DNA of 64,000 bases. It comes from Magicicada septendecula. Its lineage: Eukaryota > Arthropoda > Insecta > Hemiptera > Cicadidae. The notes under the pieces are model-generated. The model ran no database searches. It saw nothing but the letters and a program-made list of their open reading frames with translations, and was not told where the DNA came from. The position numbers were made by a program, and so were the translations under genes. Shown here in pieces: positions 17,851 to 29,577 of this stretch (within the stretch, counting starts at the first letter, position 1; each line of letters opens with the position of its first letter). The stretch spans positions 398,241,469 through 398,305,468 of the forward strand of contig CM068371.1 in assembly GCA_034769895.1 (NCBI GenBank), in the 5' to 3' direction.

Positions 17851-18778
17851 GTACGGCGAACGATACCCGACAACTTTTTCCGGGTAAGAGCAACCACTCG
17901 GCTGTTAGAAAGTGTTACTTCTTAAAAGAAACTTTTAATATCCAGATATTTGTAAAAATAAATCTTAACTGTACAAAAGTTACTTGCATAAATTATTATA
18001 TTATTCAGACGTAAAAATAGTGATAACAGGCGGTAAAAACATCTAATCTGTGTTTACCTAAGTCTGGTTTTGATTTTCTTACTACAGAACTGATTTTATT
18101 TTACGTACCAACGTACAGCTTTAAGCAGAAAGAATATTATATAGTGTGTTAGGGTTTGTGACTGTCAGATAGTTAAGGACTTAAGTTTAACATGGTATCA
18201 AGACGTTATAGCCATAAACTGTAACTTTTGTTGTTGTGAAAGAAAGTGTGTTAGTGAATTGGTGACTGACTCGCAAACACGTGTCTGAGGGTAACGACAT
18301 GGCCGCGCTACTAAGTATTTTAGTGTGCAGAATGGTAAAGGCAAACACAGACAAATAATTTAAACTTTGATAGAATATTAAAAATCCACATCATGGATAT
18401 AAGTGGATATAATTCAAATGATATCATTCGTTATTCAAGCCACGTGGTATTGCATGTTTCGATTGGCGGAAGTTACATATTTTAGCACGTGGTCTGAATT
18501 TTAGAAGACGTTTTGAAAATTGTTTCTTTGAAATTGCAGATGCCTTATTACAGCTAATCAGATTGCAGTATTCATGTGCTGTAATGCGACATGACGTTCT
18601 TAGATTATGATCATGGTTCGTAGAGCATCAATCATGCTTAAAGAGACAACATGTTCAGTTTTGATATGAACATCGAATCATATTTAAAAAGCTATGTTTT
18701 TTTTTATCCAGGATAAAATTTAACTAAAATGCAATTTACTCGGCGTATATGAAAATAACAATTAATATATATGAAAAT

Positions 18779-18782
<4 letters not shown>
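17851..18782. other. Unassigned spacer
   Basis: AT-rich sequence without a supported gene, repeat or RNA. Confidence 0.4.

Positions 18783-18822
<40 letters not shown>
18783..18822. repeat. (AT)n tract, left target of the LTR element
   Basis: About 40 bp of alternating AT abutting the 5' LTR. An equivalent AT tract resumes directly after the 3' LTR at 26983. Confidence 0.95.
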
Positions 18823-18825
<3 letters not shown>

Positions 18826-20915
18826 AACGTTACATAACCCGGTCCCAATAAATTAAATCATGTAAGAACATAAAGGTCAGAAATGGGTAACCTATAACTA
18901 GCTCTAAATTAAAGTATATCACTAAACATTATAAACAATTCGAGTGATATACAGTAACAAGTGAGTTATAGTGTACCCATTGAGGTAAAAAGTGAAAGTG
19001 AAGGTAACTTATTACAGAATTGTGCTGTAGGTTTGGGAATTATAAAACTATTATAGTAGACTATAATGCTACTAACTGATTCTGTATTTTTATTAATTTA
19101 TTGTAATATTTATATTGTGTAGACAACCAATGGTAATACCTAAGTTAATTTTATATTTTGTCAAATATTTGTGTTATAATATAAGATAACCCAGGGTTCG
19201 TTTTAAAAAACATAAAAAGTTTAAATGTCAAAGGATAATAAAAAATTAAAATAATACTATATGAGGGAAATGGCAGCAGGAAGTAGGGCAGTGTAGGAAT
19301 ACTATGAAAGACGAATAAATACTATATAAATTCATTTAGAGATAATAAAAATATCAAATTCTTATATACAAGGTCATAAGAAAATGAACAAAAACCTATT
19401 ATGTAAACCAAATTAATAAAGAAACCGGAATGGAAAAGAATTATTTTTCGGTAAATAAAATATAAATTTATAATAATTACAAACTGCCTGTATAATAAAA
19501 ATATTTTGGGTTACTGAGAGTGACGAGAATAACAAGTATTGTTAATAATAAAATTTGGAAAAAACCTGGCGAGTTGGCAAAATGATACTAACACAGTTCT
19601 ATTAAAATATCCTTATTGAAACTTGGGAGAAGTGTAAAGTTAGTACAAGATTAAAAAGCAATATGAACTCTGTATAATCATACCTTATTTATCAAAATTA
19701 AAGGATTATACTACATAATAAACTGTGAAAGAAAACCCTTCTGATGATTCGGCCTAGTTTCGTGATGTTTCAAGTTGACGATAGAATATGGGCCAGACGG
19801 TAATGAAATTACAACTCAAGACGGACCTCACTAGAGAAAAGGCTTCCTTCCAGTAAGAACTATAAGAAGAGAGGTACTATAAACGTTTAGTTTAATAGTT
19901 GACGAAGAAAACGCATTCCGAATGGTTATATAGAACACAAAAACTAGTCAAAATTAATCACATGTTCTAAAGTAAACAAACGCACGCTGCTCTCTGACGG
20001 ACATTTCTGGAACTACATACTAAACGGAAAAATAAACAAATTTATTTAATATTTTTCAGTATTTGTAAAGCTTAGTAATTATCCATTTCTGACCATCTCA
20101 TAACAAAAAGAACTTACCCTTAACCCTGGGGAATTAAAAAGAATTATATATTGATTGATGTTTTAAAAAATAGTATAAAATTTGGTAAACAAAACCATAT
20201 ATGTTTTTTTCTTTTGACAATTCCATGTTTATTCGAGGAAGTCGATATTATGTTTTAATTAAGTAAAGATCGATTGTGATACTTGTATTTTGGTGGCAGG
20301 AAAACAAAAAACAATAATGTAATTAATAAATATTATTGAAAGATGATATTGAATAATAAAAATGTGTTATATTTTTTGTAGTGGGTAGTTGTAATAGATT
20401 TCAGCACAAAATAGAAGAGATTGATACATTGGGTCATATTTCGCCATAGGGTAGGCTGGTTGAACTATGTGTGGAAACTCGTCTCACAATCAGCTGATTT
20501 AAATCACAGCGAACAATTTGAAAAATTTCCGAAATCGCCTAAACCGAGTGTAAATAATCGGTACTTACTCTCTCTTCCTCATAAGGCTGAACAACTTCCC
20601 TACTTGACCCCAAATCACACACTCTCGATTTCTGCTTAGATTGAGTAACATTACAAAATACTTTATTTTTTAAACTTCAGTTATTATAATTCATAAGTGG
20701 CGACTGCGGAGAGGCGGAAACTTTAATATTCAAGGCAGTACATTACAGATTGGCGTACACAACATTGGGAGCTTAATTAAATAAGACGAACACCCAATAA
20801 GCAACATACAAAGTTTTCGCTAAAACCTCTACAAAAACCGCTACGTTACAGATTGGCGCATAACAACGTAGGGCATATAATATAACTCTCCTATATCAAA
20901 AAGCGCTACGTTACA
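18823..20915 (+). repeat. 5' LTR
   Basis: 2093 bp, TG...CA with TGTAACGT at one end and ACGTTACA at the other; the first 12 bases TGTAACGTTACA are themselves a perfect palindrome. A 72-codon frame at 20421-20639 is kept in both LTRs but resembles nothing known and is probably chance. The last ~180 bp contain extra copies of the LTR-end/PBS unit (see PBS entry). Confidence 0.9.
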
Positions 20916-20942
20916 GATTGGCGCTCAACGTAAAAGGGCTGT
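20738..20942 (+). other. Primer-binding site and two upstream LTR-end/PBS-like iterations
   Basis: The active PBS should be TGGCGCTCAACG at 20919, four bases after the LTR end, of the TGGCGC(C/T)CAACG type matching tRNA-Lys-like 3' ends. Two further copies of the ACRTTACAGATTGGCG unit lie upstream inside the LTR, at about 20738-20773 and 20841-20876. Each continues into an AACRTxGGG-like tail, so each copies both the LTR terminus and the PBS. Confidence 0.75.
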
Positions 20943-21010
20943 AATTAGAGAAGAATTTTGATATATTTAATAAATTAATATACCAAAAAATCTAATTATC
21001 GTCGGCAGTT

Positions 21011-22847
21011 ATGAGAAAACAAGAAATGCGTAATATCCGAGGCAAATCGAAGAAGAGGGCAGAAGAAAAGGAAAAGGAAGAAGGTGGACAGGAACAAGAA
21101 ATAGAATTAGTCACGGACAGTGAAATGGACCAACCGACAGGTGATAAAGAAGAAAGCGAAGTAGTTATGGACCTGGAAAAGGAAATAGTGGAAGAGGATG
21201 CCCAAGGGGACCAACCAGACAAAGCGGTAGCCAGAGAAGAACCTAATTGGCAAGACATGATGAAATTTATGGCTGAACAATTTAGAAAACAGGAGGAAAC
21301 TTCAAAGCAAACCAATAACAAAATAGATGAAAATTTTAAGAAACAGGAGGAAAACTTGAGACAAACCAATGAGGAAAATAAAGAAAATTTTAGGAGACAG
21401 GAGGAAAAATTTGATAAAATAGATGAGAACTCAAGGAAACAAAATGAAACCTTGAGCGAAAAATTTGACAAAATAGATGAGAATTTTAAGAAACAGGAAG
21501 AGAACTCTAGGAAGCAAAATGAAACTTTGAGGGACAGTTTAAAACAAATTGAGAAAATAAACGAAGAAAACTTAAAACAATTTGAGGGGAAAATGGAGAA
21601 TTTCAATAAGGAGTTAAGAGAAAATCTTGAGAGTAAAATTGAACTAGTCAGTAATACACTAAGCCAAAGGGTAGATGAATATAAGGAAGAGGCAGAGAAG
21701 AAATTAATAGAAACCAATCAAAGGTTGGATAAAACAGAAGAAAAAATGGAACTAATTAAAACAGGAATCGATGCCCGAATGGAAAAGGAAGAACAAAATA
21801 ATCAAGTTCGTGTAATGGCCATACGACAAGAAAACAATGACCAATTAGATAGTATCAAAAGCAGTCTGAACTGTAAATTTTCAGTTTCATAAAACAGTAG
21901 AGAATGTAAAAAGTCAGTGTGATAGCCAAGCAGAGAAATTAGATAGTTTGCAACAAATACAAACCAATTTTCAATGTGATGTAGATAGAATAAATTCTAG
22001 ATCTGCATGCAGCAGTCATCAGGTTTATCAAGATAGTAAGGAAAGTGTAAACTTTCGGGATTATCGCAGAAACCCACTTGAATTTTTAGGGAGAGTAGAC
22101 GAAATTTTGAACAGATCAAAGGAGAATCGATGGAATATGATAAAAGGTATATTAGATGAATCTTTCAAAAATATCAATGATAATTGGTGGACAGCAATCA
22201 GGAACGAGGTGTGTGATTATGGGGGTTTCAAAACAAGGTTCAAACTTAAGTACTGGTCAGAATCAGTACAAAACATTATTAGGGACGATATCTGTCATGG
22301 TAGGTATGACCGTACAGTGGGACAAACACCTACTGCTTACTTTTTGGGGAAGGTGTGTATAGCAAAGTATTTAGACCCTAAGATACCTGAAGAGTGTCTA
22401 GTGACCAAAATGGCGTATCATTTTGAAAAGAAGATCATCAGTGCCAGATTAAGTGGACAAGTAAAAACTATTGGAGGCATGGAAACGCTACTAGAAAATT
22501 ATGAACAGTAATCTTATTATAGGAGAAGTAGATGGAGGTCAGGGAATACCGAAGAGCGGAGGAATGAACCACCAAGAGAGAATCGGCCCAGAGTTAATTA
22601 TGTGCATGCTAATAACAATTATTTCAATAATAGATATCGAGGAAGGTGGCCTAATAATAACCGACAAAATTACAGACATGATTCTTATCATAGAGAGGAA
22701 GGTCAACAAAGGAGTATGAGTGCTGAGCAACCTAGATTCAGAGATAGTGATGAAGAAAGGAGACCGATAAGCAATATTCAACATAATGAAAATGTTGAAT
22801 CAAACAATAATAATGATGTAAATAGGGGAAACGGGTACCAGCAGTGA
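21011..22847 (+). pseudogene. gag: gag, interrupted by a frameshift and a stop
   Basis: First frame 21011-21892 (ATG start, ~293 residues). It is highly charged, with residues about 85-250 forming a long coiled coil of repeated KQEENxRKQNE-type units; such coiled-coil Gag N-termini suit particle assembly. The frame is lost at a T-run at 21879-21882 and the matching frame continues from about 21893 through 21948-22511, a capsid-like region (DYRRNPLEFLGRV, CHGRYDRTVGQ). A TAA at 22509-22511 interrupts it. The same frame resumes to 22847 with an Arg/Asn-rich nucleocapsid-like tail lacking a CCHC knuckle. Two lesions make it a pseudogene. The stop at 22845-22847 lies inside the frameshift hairpin. 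Confidence 0.82.
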
Positions 22848-22887
22848 GAAGATGTGATTGCCCGTCACTGCTAGAAACAACAGGGCA
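22826..22887 (+). promoter_or_regulatory. -1 programmed ribosomal frameshift signal between gag and pol
   Basis: Slippery heptamer GGGAAAC at 22826-22832, in gag phase read as G GGA AAC. After a 7-nt spacer comes an 8-bp perfect stem: AGCAGTGA (22840-22847) with TCACTGCT (22865-22872). Loop bases TGCCC (22859-22863) can pair with GGGCA (22883-22887) to make an H-type pseudoknot. Pol is in the -1 frame relative to gag, as required. This is the classic retroelement gag-pol layout, and it survives although the element is dead. Confidence 0.85.
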
Positions 22888-24499
22888 CAGAATTTACCAC
22901 AAACCCAATTATAATACTAAATTAAATCAACCAATAACCATTATCAGAAATAATTTTCTAAAAAATATACAGTCCGAGTTAATGGAAGAAAGAGCAATTA
23001 AAGAGTCATCACCAAACAATGACATAGTCTATATACAAATAAACTTAAATGGAGTGTCAGCAGAGGCCATGATTGATACAGGAGCCAATATTTCAATTAT
23101 TGATCAATTAGAACTAGATCGTATTACTGAGTTAACTACTGAGAGAATACCTACTTTACCAATTAACAATTTAACAATTGTTGGTGCTACCGGGAAACAA
23201 AATAAAACAATCAAAAAACAAGTGTCTTTGAATGTTACCACTAATGGAATAGGAATACCTATGGGATTTTTAGTAGCAAAAGGGCTACCGTTTAGGGTGT
23301 TAATAGGGTGTGATATGCTACGGCGACACACTGCAATTATAAATCTGGCCAGGGGTATAGTAACCTTGAGCACAGAAAATGGTGAGTTAGCGGCTGAGAT
23401 AATTGGTAGCCAAAGTGCCCCTCAGTGTCCGAGCTCATTTTTTGTTAGGGAGGATAATAGATTAACCCTAGGTAACAACATAGAAGTAACAGAATCAAAG
23501 ATTTGGCAAGAAAAGATAGAAGAAATAATTGAGTTTCAGAATAAGCAGGCACCGGAAATAATTAGTGTAGAACAGACACAACAACTTATAAAAATTTATA
23601 ACAAATATAAATCAGTATTCTCAGAATCACCAGGAAAAGCAAAAAACTTCTTGTGTGAACTCAGGTTCAAGGAAAATGTAAATTTTAATAAACGATCATA
23701 CCCTATTGCTCAAGCTTTGAAAGAGGCAGCAAGGAAGGAAATTCAAAGAATGATATTAGAAGACATAATTGAAAGAAGTAGTTCTCCGTATACCAGCCCA
23801 TTGGTAGCTATACCGAAGAAAGATGGTCAAGTCAGACTATGTCTTGATGCTCGGGAGTTGAATAAAATGCTCATTAATGATCGCACGTCTCCAGGTGAGA
23901 TTGAAGAGATAATGAAAAAATTCTATGGATGCAAGTACATGAGTACTTGGGATGCAGTCTGTGGATATTGGCAAATAGAGTTGCAACCTAACAGCAGACA
24001 ATATGTTGCTGTCATATTCGAAGGACGAAATTACCATTTTAAGCGTTTGCCTTTTGGATTGGTAAATTCTGTGGCCGTGTTCATCCAGTGCATGGACCAA
24101 ATTTTAGGTAAGGAAGTTTTAGATTTTACTACCATATATGAGGATGACATATTAATTACGTCTTGTACTTGGGAGGAGCATTGTAACCGAGTGGAAACAG
24201 TGTTAAATAAACTCTTGCAACACAATATAACTTTAAAACTGGATAAATCTAAATTTATCACACATGAACTACCATTTTTAGGGTTCATTTTATCTGCTAC
24301 TGGAATTAAACCATCTCCTGAAAAAGTAAAGGCTATTCAAGATTTTCCTAAACCAAAAAACTTGAAACAATTACAATCCTTTTTGGGGATATGCAACTAT
24401 TATAGGAAATTTCAACAGAATTATTCAGAAATAACAGCCAAATTTCAATGTTTATTTCAAAGAAAAACAAGTGGAAATGCACAACAGAGTGTTGCATAA
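22844..24499 (+). pseudogene. pol: pol: aspartic protease and reverse transcriptase, truncated
   Basis: 551 residues open from 22844, entered by -1 frameshift. The protease active site DTGA is at residues 78-81, with a GCDMLRR block near 155-161 in place of the usual ILGxD(F/M)L. RT: LDARELN at 334-340, WDAVCGYWQI near 369-378, LPFGLVNS near 402-409, and the catalytic box YEDD at 432-435, where relatives normally have Y(V/I/L/A)DD, so the Glu is odd. Then PFLGF near 477-481 and LQSFLGICNYYRKF near 510-523, the Ty3/gypsy thumb. The frame then runs into deletion junction sequence at about 24455-24475 and stops. RNase H and the integrase catalytic core are absent. Confidence 0.85.
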
Positions 24500-24824
24500 A
24501 GCGGAACTTCAACAAAAAAGGGATCAAGTAAAAAAGAGAAGATTGAATACATACCAGATGGGAGATAAGGTACTAATCAAAAATAGACAACTACCCAGTT
24601 CTATAGAGGGTATTGCTCGGAAGCTACTGTTACTTTATACTGGACCTTACCTCATAACCCAGGTGAAGGGGAATAATACTTATGAAATTGAAACAATTAC
24701 CAATAACAGAATAAAGGGAGTGTATAATCAGTCGGAAATGAAACACTATTATGAAAATAAAGCAAAGACTATTAGGAGAATTGAACCAATCAACAATTTA
24801 TTTTTAATAAACGAGTTAAACTAA
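24476..24824 (+). pseudogene. Integrase C-terminal remnant
   Basis: Out of frame with the RT, a ~115-residue frame begins at the deletion junction. It shows the integrase C-terminal pattern: basic HKAELQQKRDQVKKR, then YQMGDKVLIKNRQLPS, then LYTGPYLITQVKGNNTYEI. Live gypsy-type integrases have YxxGDxVxxR...PYxxxx...YxI here. It joins directly to RT sequence, so roughly the RNase H and integrase zinc finger and core have been deleted. It ends 29 bp before the 3' LTR. Confidence 0.8.
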
Positions 24825-24838
24825 AATAAATTTGTTCT

Positions 24839-24853
24839 AGTGGTGGGGCTTTA
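24839..24853 (+). other. Purine-rich tract (plus-strand primer) before the 3' LTR
   Basis: AGTGGTGGGGC followed by TTTA lies directly before the TGTAACG start of the 3' LTR. Position fits a polypurine tract, though it is interrupted by pyrimidines. Confidence 0.55.
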
Positions 24854-26979
24854 TGTAACGTTACATAACCCGGTCCCAATAAATTAAATCATGTAAGAAC
24901 ATAAAGGTCAGAAATGGGTAACCTATAACTAGCTCTAAATTAAAGTATATCACTAAACATTATAAACAATTCGAGTGATATACAGTAACAAGTGAGTTAT
25001 AGTGTACCCATTGAGGTTAAAAAGTGAAAGTGAAGGTAACTTATTACAGAATTGTGCTGTAGGTTTGGGAATTATAAAACTATTATAGTAGACTATAATG
25101 CTACTAACTGATTCTGTATTTTTATTAATTTATTGTAATATTTATATTGTGTAGACAACCAACGGTAATACCTAAATTAATTTTATATTTTGTCAAATAT
25201 TTGTGTTATAATATAAGATAACCCAGGGTTCGTTTTAAAAAACATAAAAAGTTTAAATGTCAAAGGATAATAAAAAACTAAAATAATACTATATGAGGGA
25301 AATGGCAGCAGGAAGTAGGGCAGTGTAGGAATACTATGAAAGACGAATAAATACTATATAAATTCATTTAGAGATAATAAAAATATCAAATTCTTATATA
25401 CAAGGTCATAAGAAAATGAACAAAAACCTATTATGTAAACCAAATTAATAAAGAAACCGGAATGGAAAAGAATTATTTTTCGGTAAATAAAATATAAATT
25501 TATAATAATTACAAACTGCCTGTATAATAAAAATATTTTGGGTTACTAAGAGTGACAAGAATAACAAGTATTGTTAATAATAAAATTTGGAAAAAACCTG
25601 GCGAGTTGACAAAATGATGCTAACACAATTCTATTAAAATATCCTTATTGAAACTTGGGAGAAGTGTAAAGTTAGTACAAGATTAAAAAGCAATATGAAC
25701 TCTATATAATCATACCAAAAGGATATATACCATAACTAAAGGATAATATATACCATATCAAAATTAAAGGATTATACTACATAATAAACTGTGAAAGAAA
25801 ACCCTTCTGATGATTAGGCCTAGTTTCGTGATGTTTCAAGTTGACGATAGAATATGGGCCAGACGGTAATGAAATTACAACTCAAGACGGACCTCACTAG
25901 AGAAAAGGCTTCCTTCCAGTAAGAACTATAAGAAGAGAGGTAATATAAACATTTAGTTTAATAGTTGACGAAGAAAACGCATTCCGAATGGTTATATAGA
26001 ACACAAAAACTAGTCAAAATTAATCACATGTTCTAAAGTAAACAAACGCACGCTGCTCTCTGACGGACATTTCTGGAACTACATACTAAACGGAAAAATA
26101 AACAAATTTATTTAATATTTTTCAGTATTTGTAAAGCTTAGTAATTATCCATTTCTGACCATCTCATAACAAAAAGAACTTACCCTTAACCCTGGGGAAT
26201 TAAAAAGAATTATATATTGATTGATGTTTTAAAAAATAGTATAAAATTTGGTAAACAAAACCATATATGTTTTTTTCTTTTGACAATTCCATGTTTATTC
26301 GAGGAAGTCGATATTATGTTTTAATTAAGTAAAGATCGATTGTGATACTTGTATTTTGGTGGCAGGAAAACAAAAAACAATAATACAATTAATAAATATT
26401 ATTGAAAGATGATATTGAATAATAAAAATGTGTTATATTTTTTGTAGTGGGTAGTTGTAATAGATTTCAGCACAAAATAGAAGAGATTGATACATTGGGT
26501 CATATTTCGCCATAGGGTAGGCTGGTTGAACTATGTGTGGAAACTCGTCTCACAATCAGCTGATTTAAATCACAGCGAACAATTTGAAAAATTTCCGAAA
26601 TCGCCTAAACCGAGTGTAAATAATCGGCACTTACTCTCTCTTCCTCATAAGGCTGAACAACTTCCCTACTTGACCCCAAATCACACACTCTCGATTTCTG
26701 CTTAGATTGAGTAACATTACAAAATACTTTATTTTTTAAACTTCAGTTATTATAATTCATAAGTGGCGACTGCGGAGAGGCGGAAACTTTAATATCTCAA
26801 GGCAGTACATTACAGATTGGCGTACACAACATTGGGAGCTTAATTAAATAAGACGAACACCCAATAAGCAACATACAAAGTTTTCGCTAAAACCTCTACA
26901 AAAACCGCTACGTTACAGATTGGCGCATAACAACGTAGGGCATATAATATAACTCTCCTATATCAAAAAGCAGTACGTT

Positions 26980-26982
<3 letters not shown>
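24854..26982 (+). repeat. 3' LTR
   Basis: 2129 bp, colinear with the 5' LTR, ending TACGTTACA at 26974-26982, right before (AT)n. It also carries the two internal LTR-end/PBS-like iterations. It has one extra ~36-bp block of AAAGGATA/TATACCATA repeats near 25720-25755. Confidence 0.9.

Positions 26983-27014
<32 letters not shown>
26983..27014. repeat. (AT)n tract, right target of the LTR element
   Basis: Alternating AT continuing the tract interrupted at 18822. Confidence 0.9.
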
Positions 27015-27016
<2 letters not shown>

Positions 27017-27432
27017 CAACAGTACAACCATTAACGGTACTGTGCATTGCCAAAATAAATTAAATAAATAATAAAAATAAATAAATATGGATTAATAAAC
27101 ATGATTCAGATTGCATAAGCTGTATCGTAGTTAAAAATAGGGAGCGCAGAATTCATGCATGGACACGCATTCCTGGCACACCTGTCGCTAGCGTTGTGTA
27201 CGCGCGTATTTTCTTTGTGTGTGTGAAGCCTGTCCGTTCCTGAAATGTAACCAACCCTTTTCAAGTAGAATAGTTTTTATGTTTTATTTTACTTATAAGA
27301 AAAATATGTACGATATGGTAAAACAAAAGACACCAAAGTGTATAGAAATTAAATGTGAACGGTTAGAAGACCGTTCCAATGTGACGAAAAGTGCAATTAC
27401 TATACGTAAAAAGTGAATAGCTCTTTTTGCAA

Positions 27433-29577
27433 TTACAATAAAGAAGTGTAATTTACGTATAGTAAACATATAAAAATTAGTGATCGATTGAGCATCGAGT
27501 GGTGTGAAACAGACTTAGTAATTCGCGAAGATAGGTGAAATTTGTGAATTGAACCAGATTGGGGGTAATGACGCTTCGACAAAATCTGGCAAGTTGAAAA
27601 TTGTTCAGACCTGAGCTTTTGCACGACCTGACTATAAATACCAGGTTGCGCTAATAAAGTTTCTTCTTCTCGATTCAACCGTTGCCACAGGAGGCTATGT
27701 CAATCGACTACGATAATTTAAATCTATAGTAAGAGTCACAGGACAAACTAGAAGTCCAACCAGAGCAGCAGAGCACATACGATGAGGTCTATGGACACAC
27801 CTGCAGCATATGATGTGAGGCGTGTCGACTATTACACAGCACATGCAGTGGAATCCGGCCAAAGGACCAGGAGAACACGGAGGACACGACAAGAGGACCA
27901 GGAGGACACGGAGGACACGGACTGAGGACCAAAGGACGTACGGATGATTAACCACGTCAAACGAGATGATGAAAAACCAATGTAATCACAGACATTTGAA
28001 ATACACTAATTAAAGTTAGAATGAAAGACATTCAACCAGTATTATAATAACTAAATTTTACCTAAATGTAAAAGCAGAGTAAAATTTAGAATAATATCTC
28101 TTGTATAAAATTTAGTAATTGAGAGTAACGTAAATGATAAGAGAAATATTTGATTTTTGAGTTAACGTAATTAATAAAGTCTTTGTTGATAAAAGAGAAT
28201 GCATATGCACTAGAAAGTTTTAAAACCAATTAATATTAAAGATATTTGAATACAAGTAAATTCATTATTGAAGCAAAGGAATCAGCAATTGCAAAAGATG
28301 ACCACACAATGAGTAAGCCGAGAGCAAAAAAATATTTAATTAATTAAAATTAGATAATAAGATTTATGTATAACCTGTTGTATGTAATTTGTTAGCTATA
28401 AGTTGTGTACGAAAGAGTCGTACAAACGATATAATAATGAGTACTATTTCAATATGCGAAATGAAAGATTTTGTTTAATGAAAATATAAAATAATGGAAC
28501 AATTTTAAACTTAAATAACGCATCATCTTCTTATTACGATTACACCCATGAATTCAATACATTATGTATAATTTGTTACGTTATATAAATTGGCGCTCCA
28601 AAATCGTGGGGCTCCACAAATTTTATTACATTCAAACAATTATTTATGTTATATAAATTGTCGCCCTGAACGTGTGGCACGATCCCGACCATTTGACTAT
28701 TTAAATTTTTTTGTAGCTAAATGGTTGCTCTAAAAGTAAATGTGTGTTAAATGAAAAATATATTATATGTGATAATAATTATTTATATTCAACATTATTT
28801 GTATGTTATGTTAATTGTTGTGTATTATAATGACACAACTGGCGCTTAACAAATAAATATTATATAAAGGTGTAATTGCAATAAGAAAGATAATAATAAT
28901 TAATAAATATAATACTTTAAATAAATAAAATTAGTAATTCGGTTCCATAATAATAATATTTTAAAACATAATAAGGAATAAATAAATAAATATAAATAAT
29001 TCAATATGGCAGCACCAGGAAGCTTGGATATGGAAGCACTTAAACTATGATGCGTGCCTGGGTAGATGAATTAAGCACAAAACAGACAGAAAATTTAAAT
29101 AAACAAACCGAAAGTTTAAATCAGAAAATATGTGAAATGAAGCAAGATAATATAAATTTTAAGGAGGAATTGAAGCAAAATATTAAGCAAGACACTATAA
29201 AAATAGTCGAAAGTTTGGAAGAATTGAAATTAAATACTGTCCAATTGAAATTAAATAATATAAATTTGAAAGAGGAATTAAAGCAAAGTGTAGCTGATAG
29301 TCATAAACTGTTAGTAGAAAAAATTAAAGACACAAATACGCGCATAGCGGCAGTAGAAACTACAAATTAAACAATGCTATGTGAACAAACCATAATAATT
29401 GAAAGTAAGAGAGAACAGACGTTCATAATTAATGATGATAATTCTAGTGAGATAATTAACACTAGGGAAGAATATAAAGTAGAATATAAGCAATCATACC
29501 TTATTGATAGGAATACCCAATTCGATGTGCAAACTCGCAGTAGTAAAGCAATTAAAACAGATTGATTTATGCAATTT
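27433..29577 (+). mobile_element. 5' part of a second LTR retroelement, truncated
   Basis: A promoter-like segment (TATAAATA 27633-27640, AATAAA 27653-27658, as in an LTR R region) is followed by leader DNA with PBS-like units at 28591-28612, 28659-28678 and 28840-28850, and then a coiled-coil Gag start. No pol sequence follows. The same style of PBS (TGGCGCTC...GTGGGGC) and of Gag links it to the group of the 18.8-27.0 kb element. LTR boundaries could not be fixed. Confidence 0.5.
29006..29565 (+). pseudogene. gag: Coiled-coil Gag N-terminal relic
   Basis: ATG at 29006 opens MAAPGSLDMEALKL, then a frame change at about 29046 leads into a ~108-residue coiled coil (29047-29370) rich in Lys, Glu and Asn, with repeating ELKLN/NxNLKEELKQ units. 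A TAA at 29368-29370 interrupts it, and the same frame continues acidic to 29565. The layout resembles the Gag start of the larger LTR element. Two lesions make it inactive. Confidence 0.5.

Larger units (their letters stand above)
18823..26982 (+). mobile_element. LTR retrotransposon (Ty3/gypsy-type), defective
   Basis: 8.16 kb: two LTRs of about 2.1 kb starting TGTAACGT and ending ACGTTACA, a PBS, gag, protease-RT, an integrase tail and a purine-rich tract before the 3' LTR. The LTRs differ by scattered substitutions and one ~36-bp insertion in the 3' LTR near 25720-25755, so insertion is fairly recent. It sits within an (AT)n microsatellite, so any short target duplication is invisible. 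Pol is internally deleted (no RNase H or integrase core) and gag is broken, so the element is non-autonomous. No envelope-like frame is present. Confidence 0.92.

Noticed and set aside
20421..20639. 72-codon frame conserved in both LTRs (also 26487-26705)
   Set aside because: LTRs are identical by origin, so conservation is not evidence of coding; no recognisable domain.
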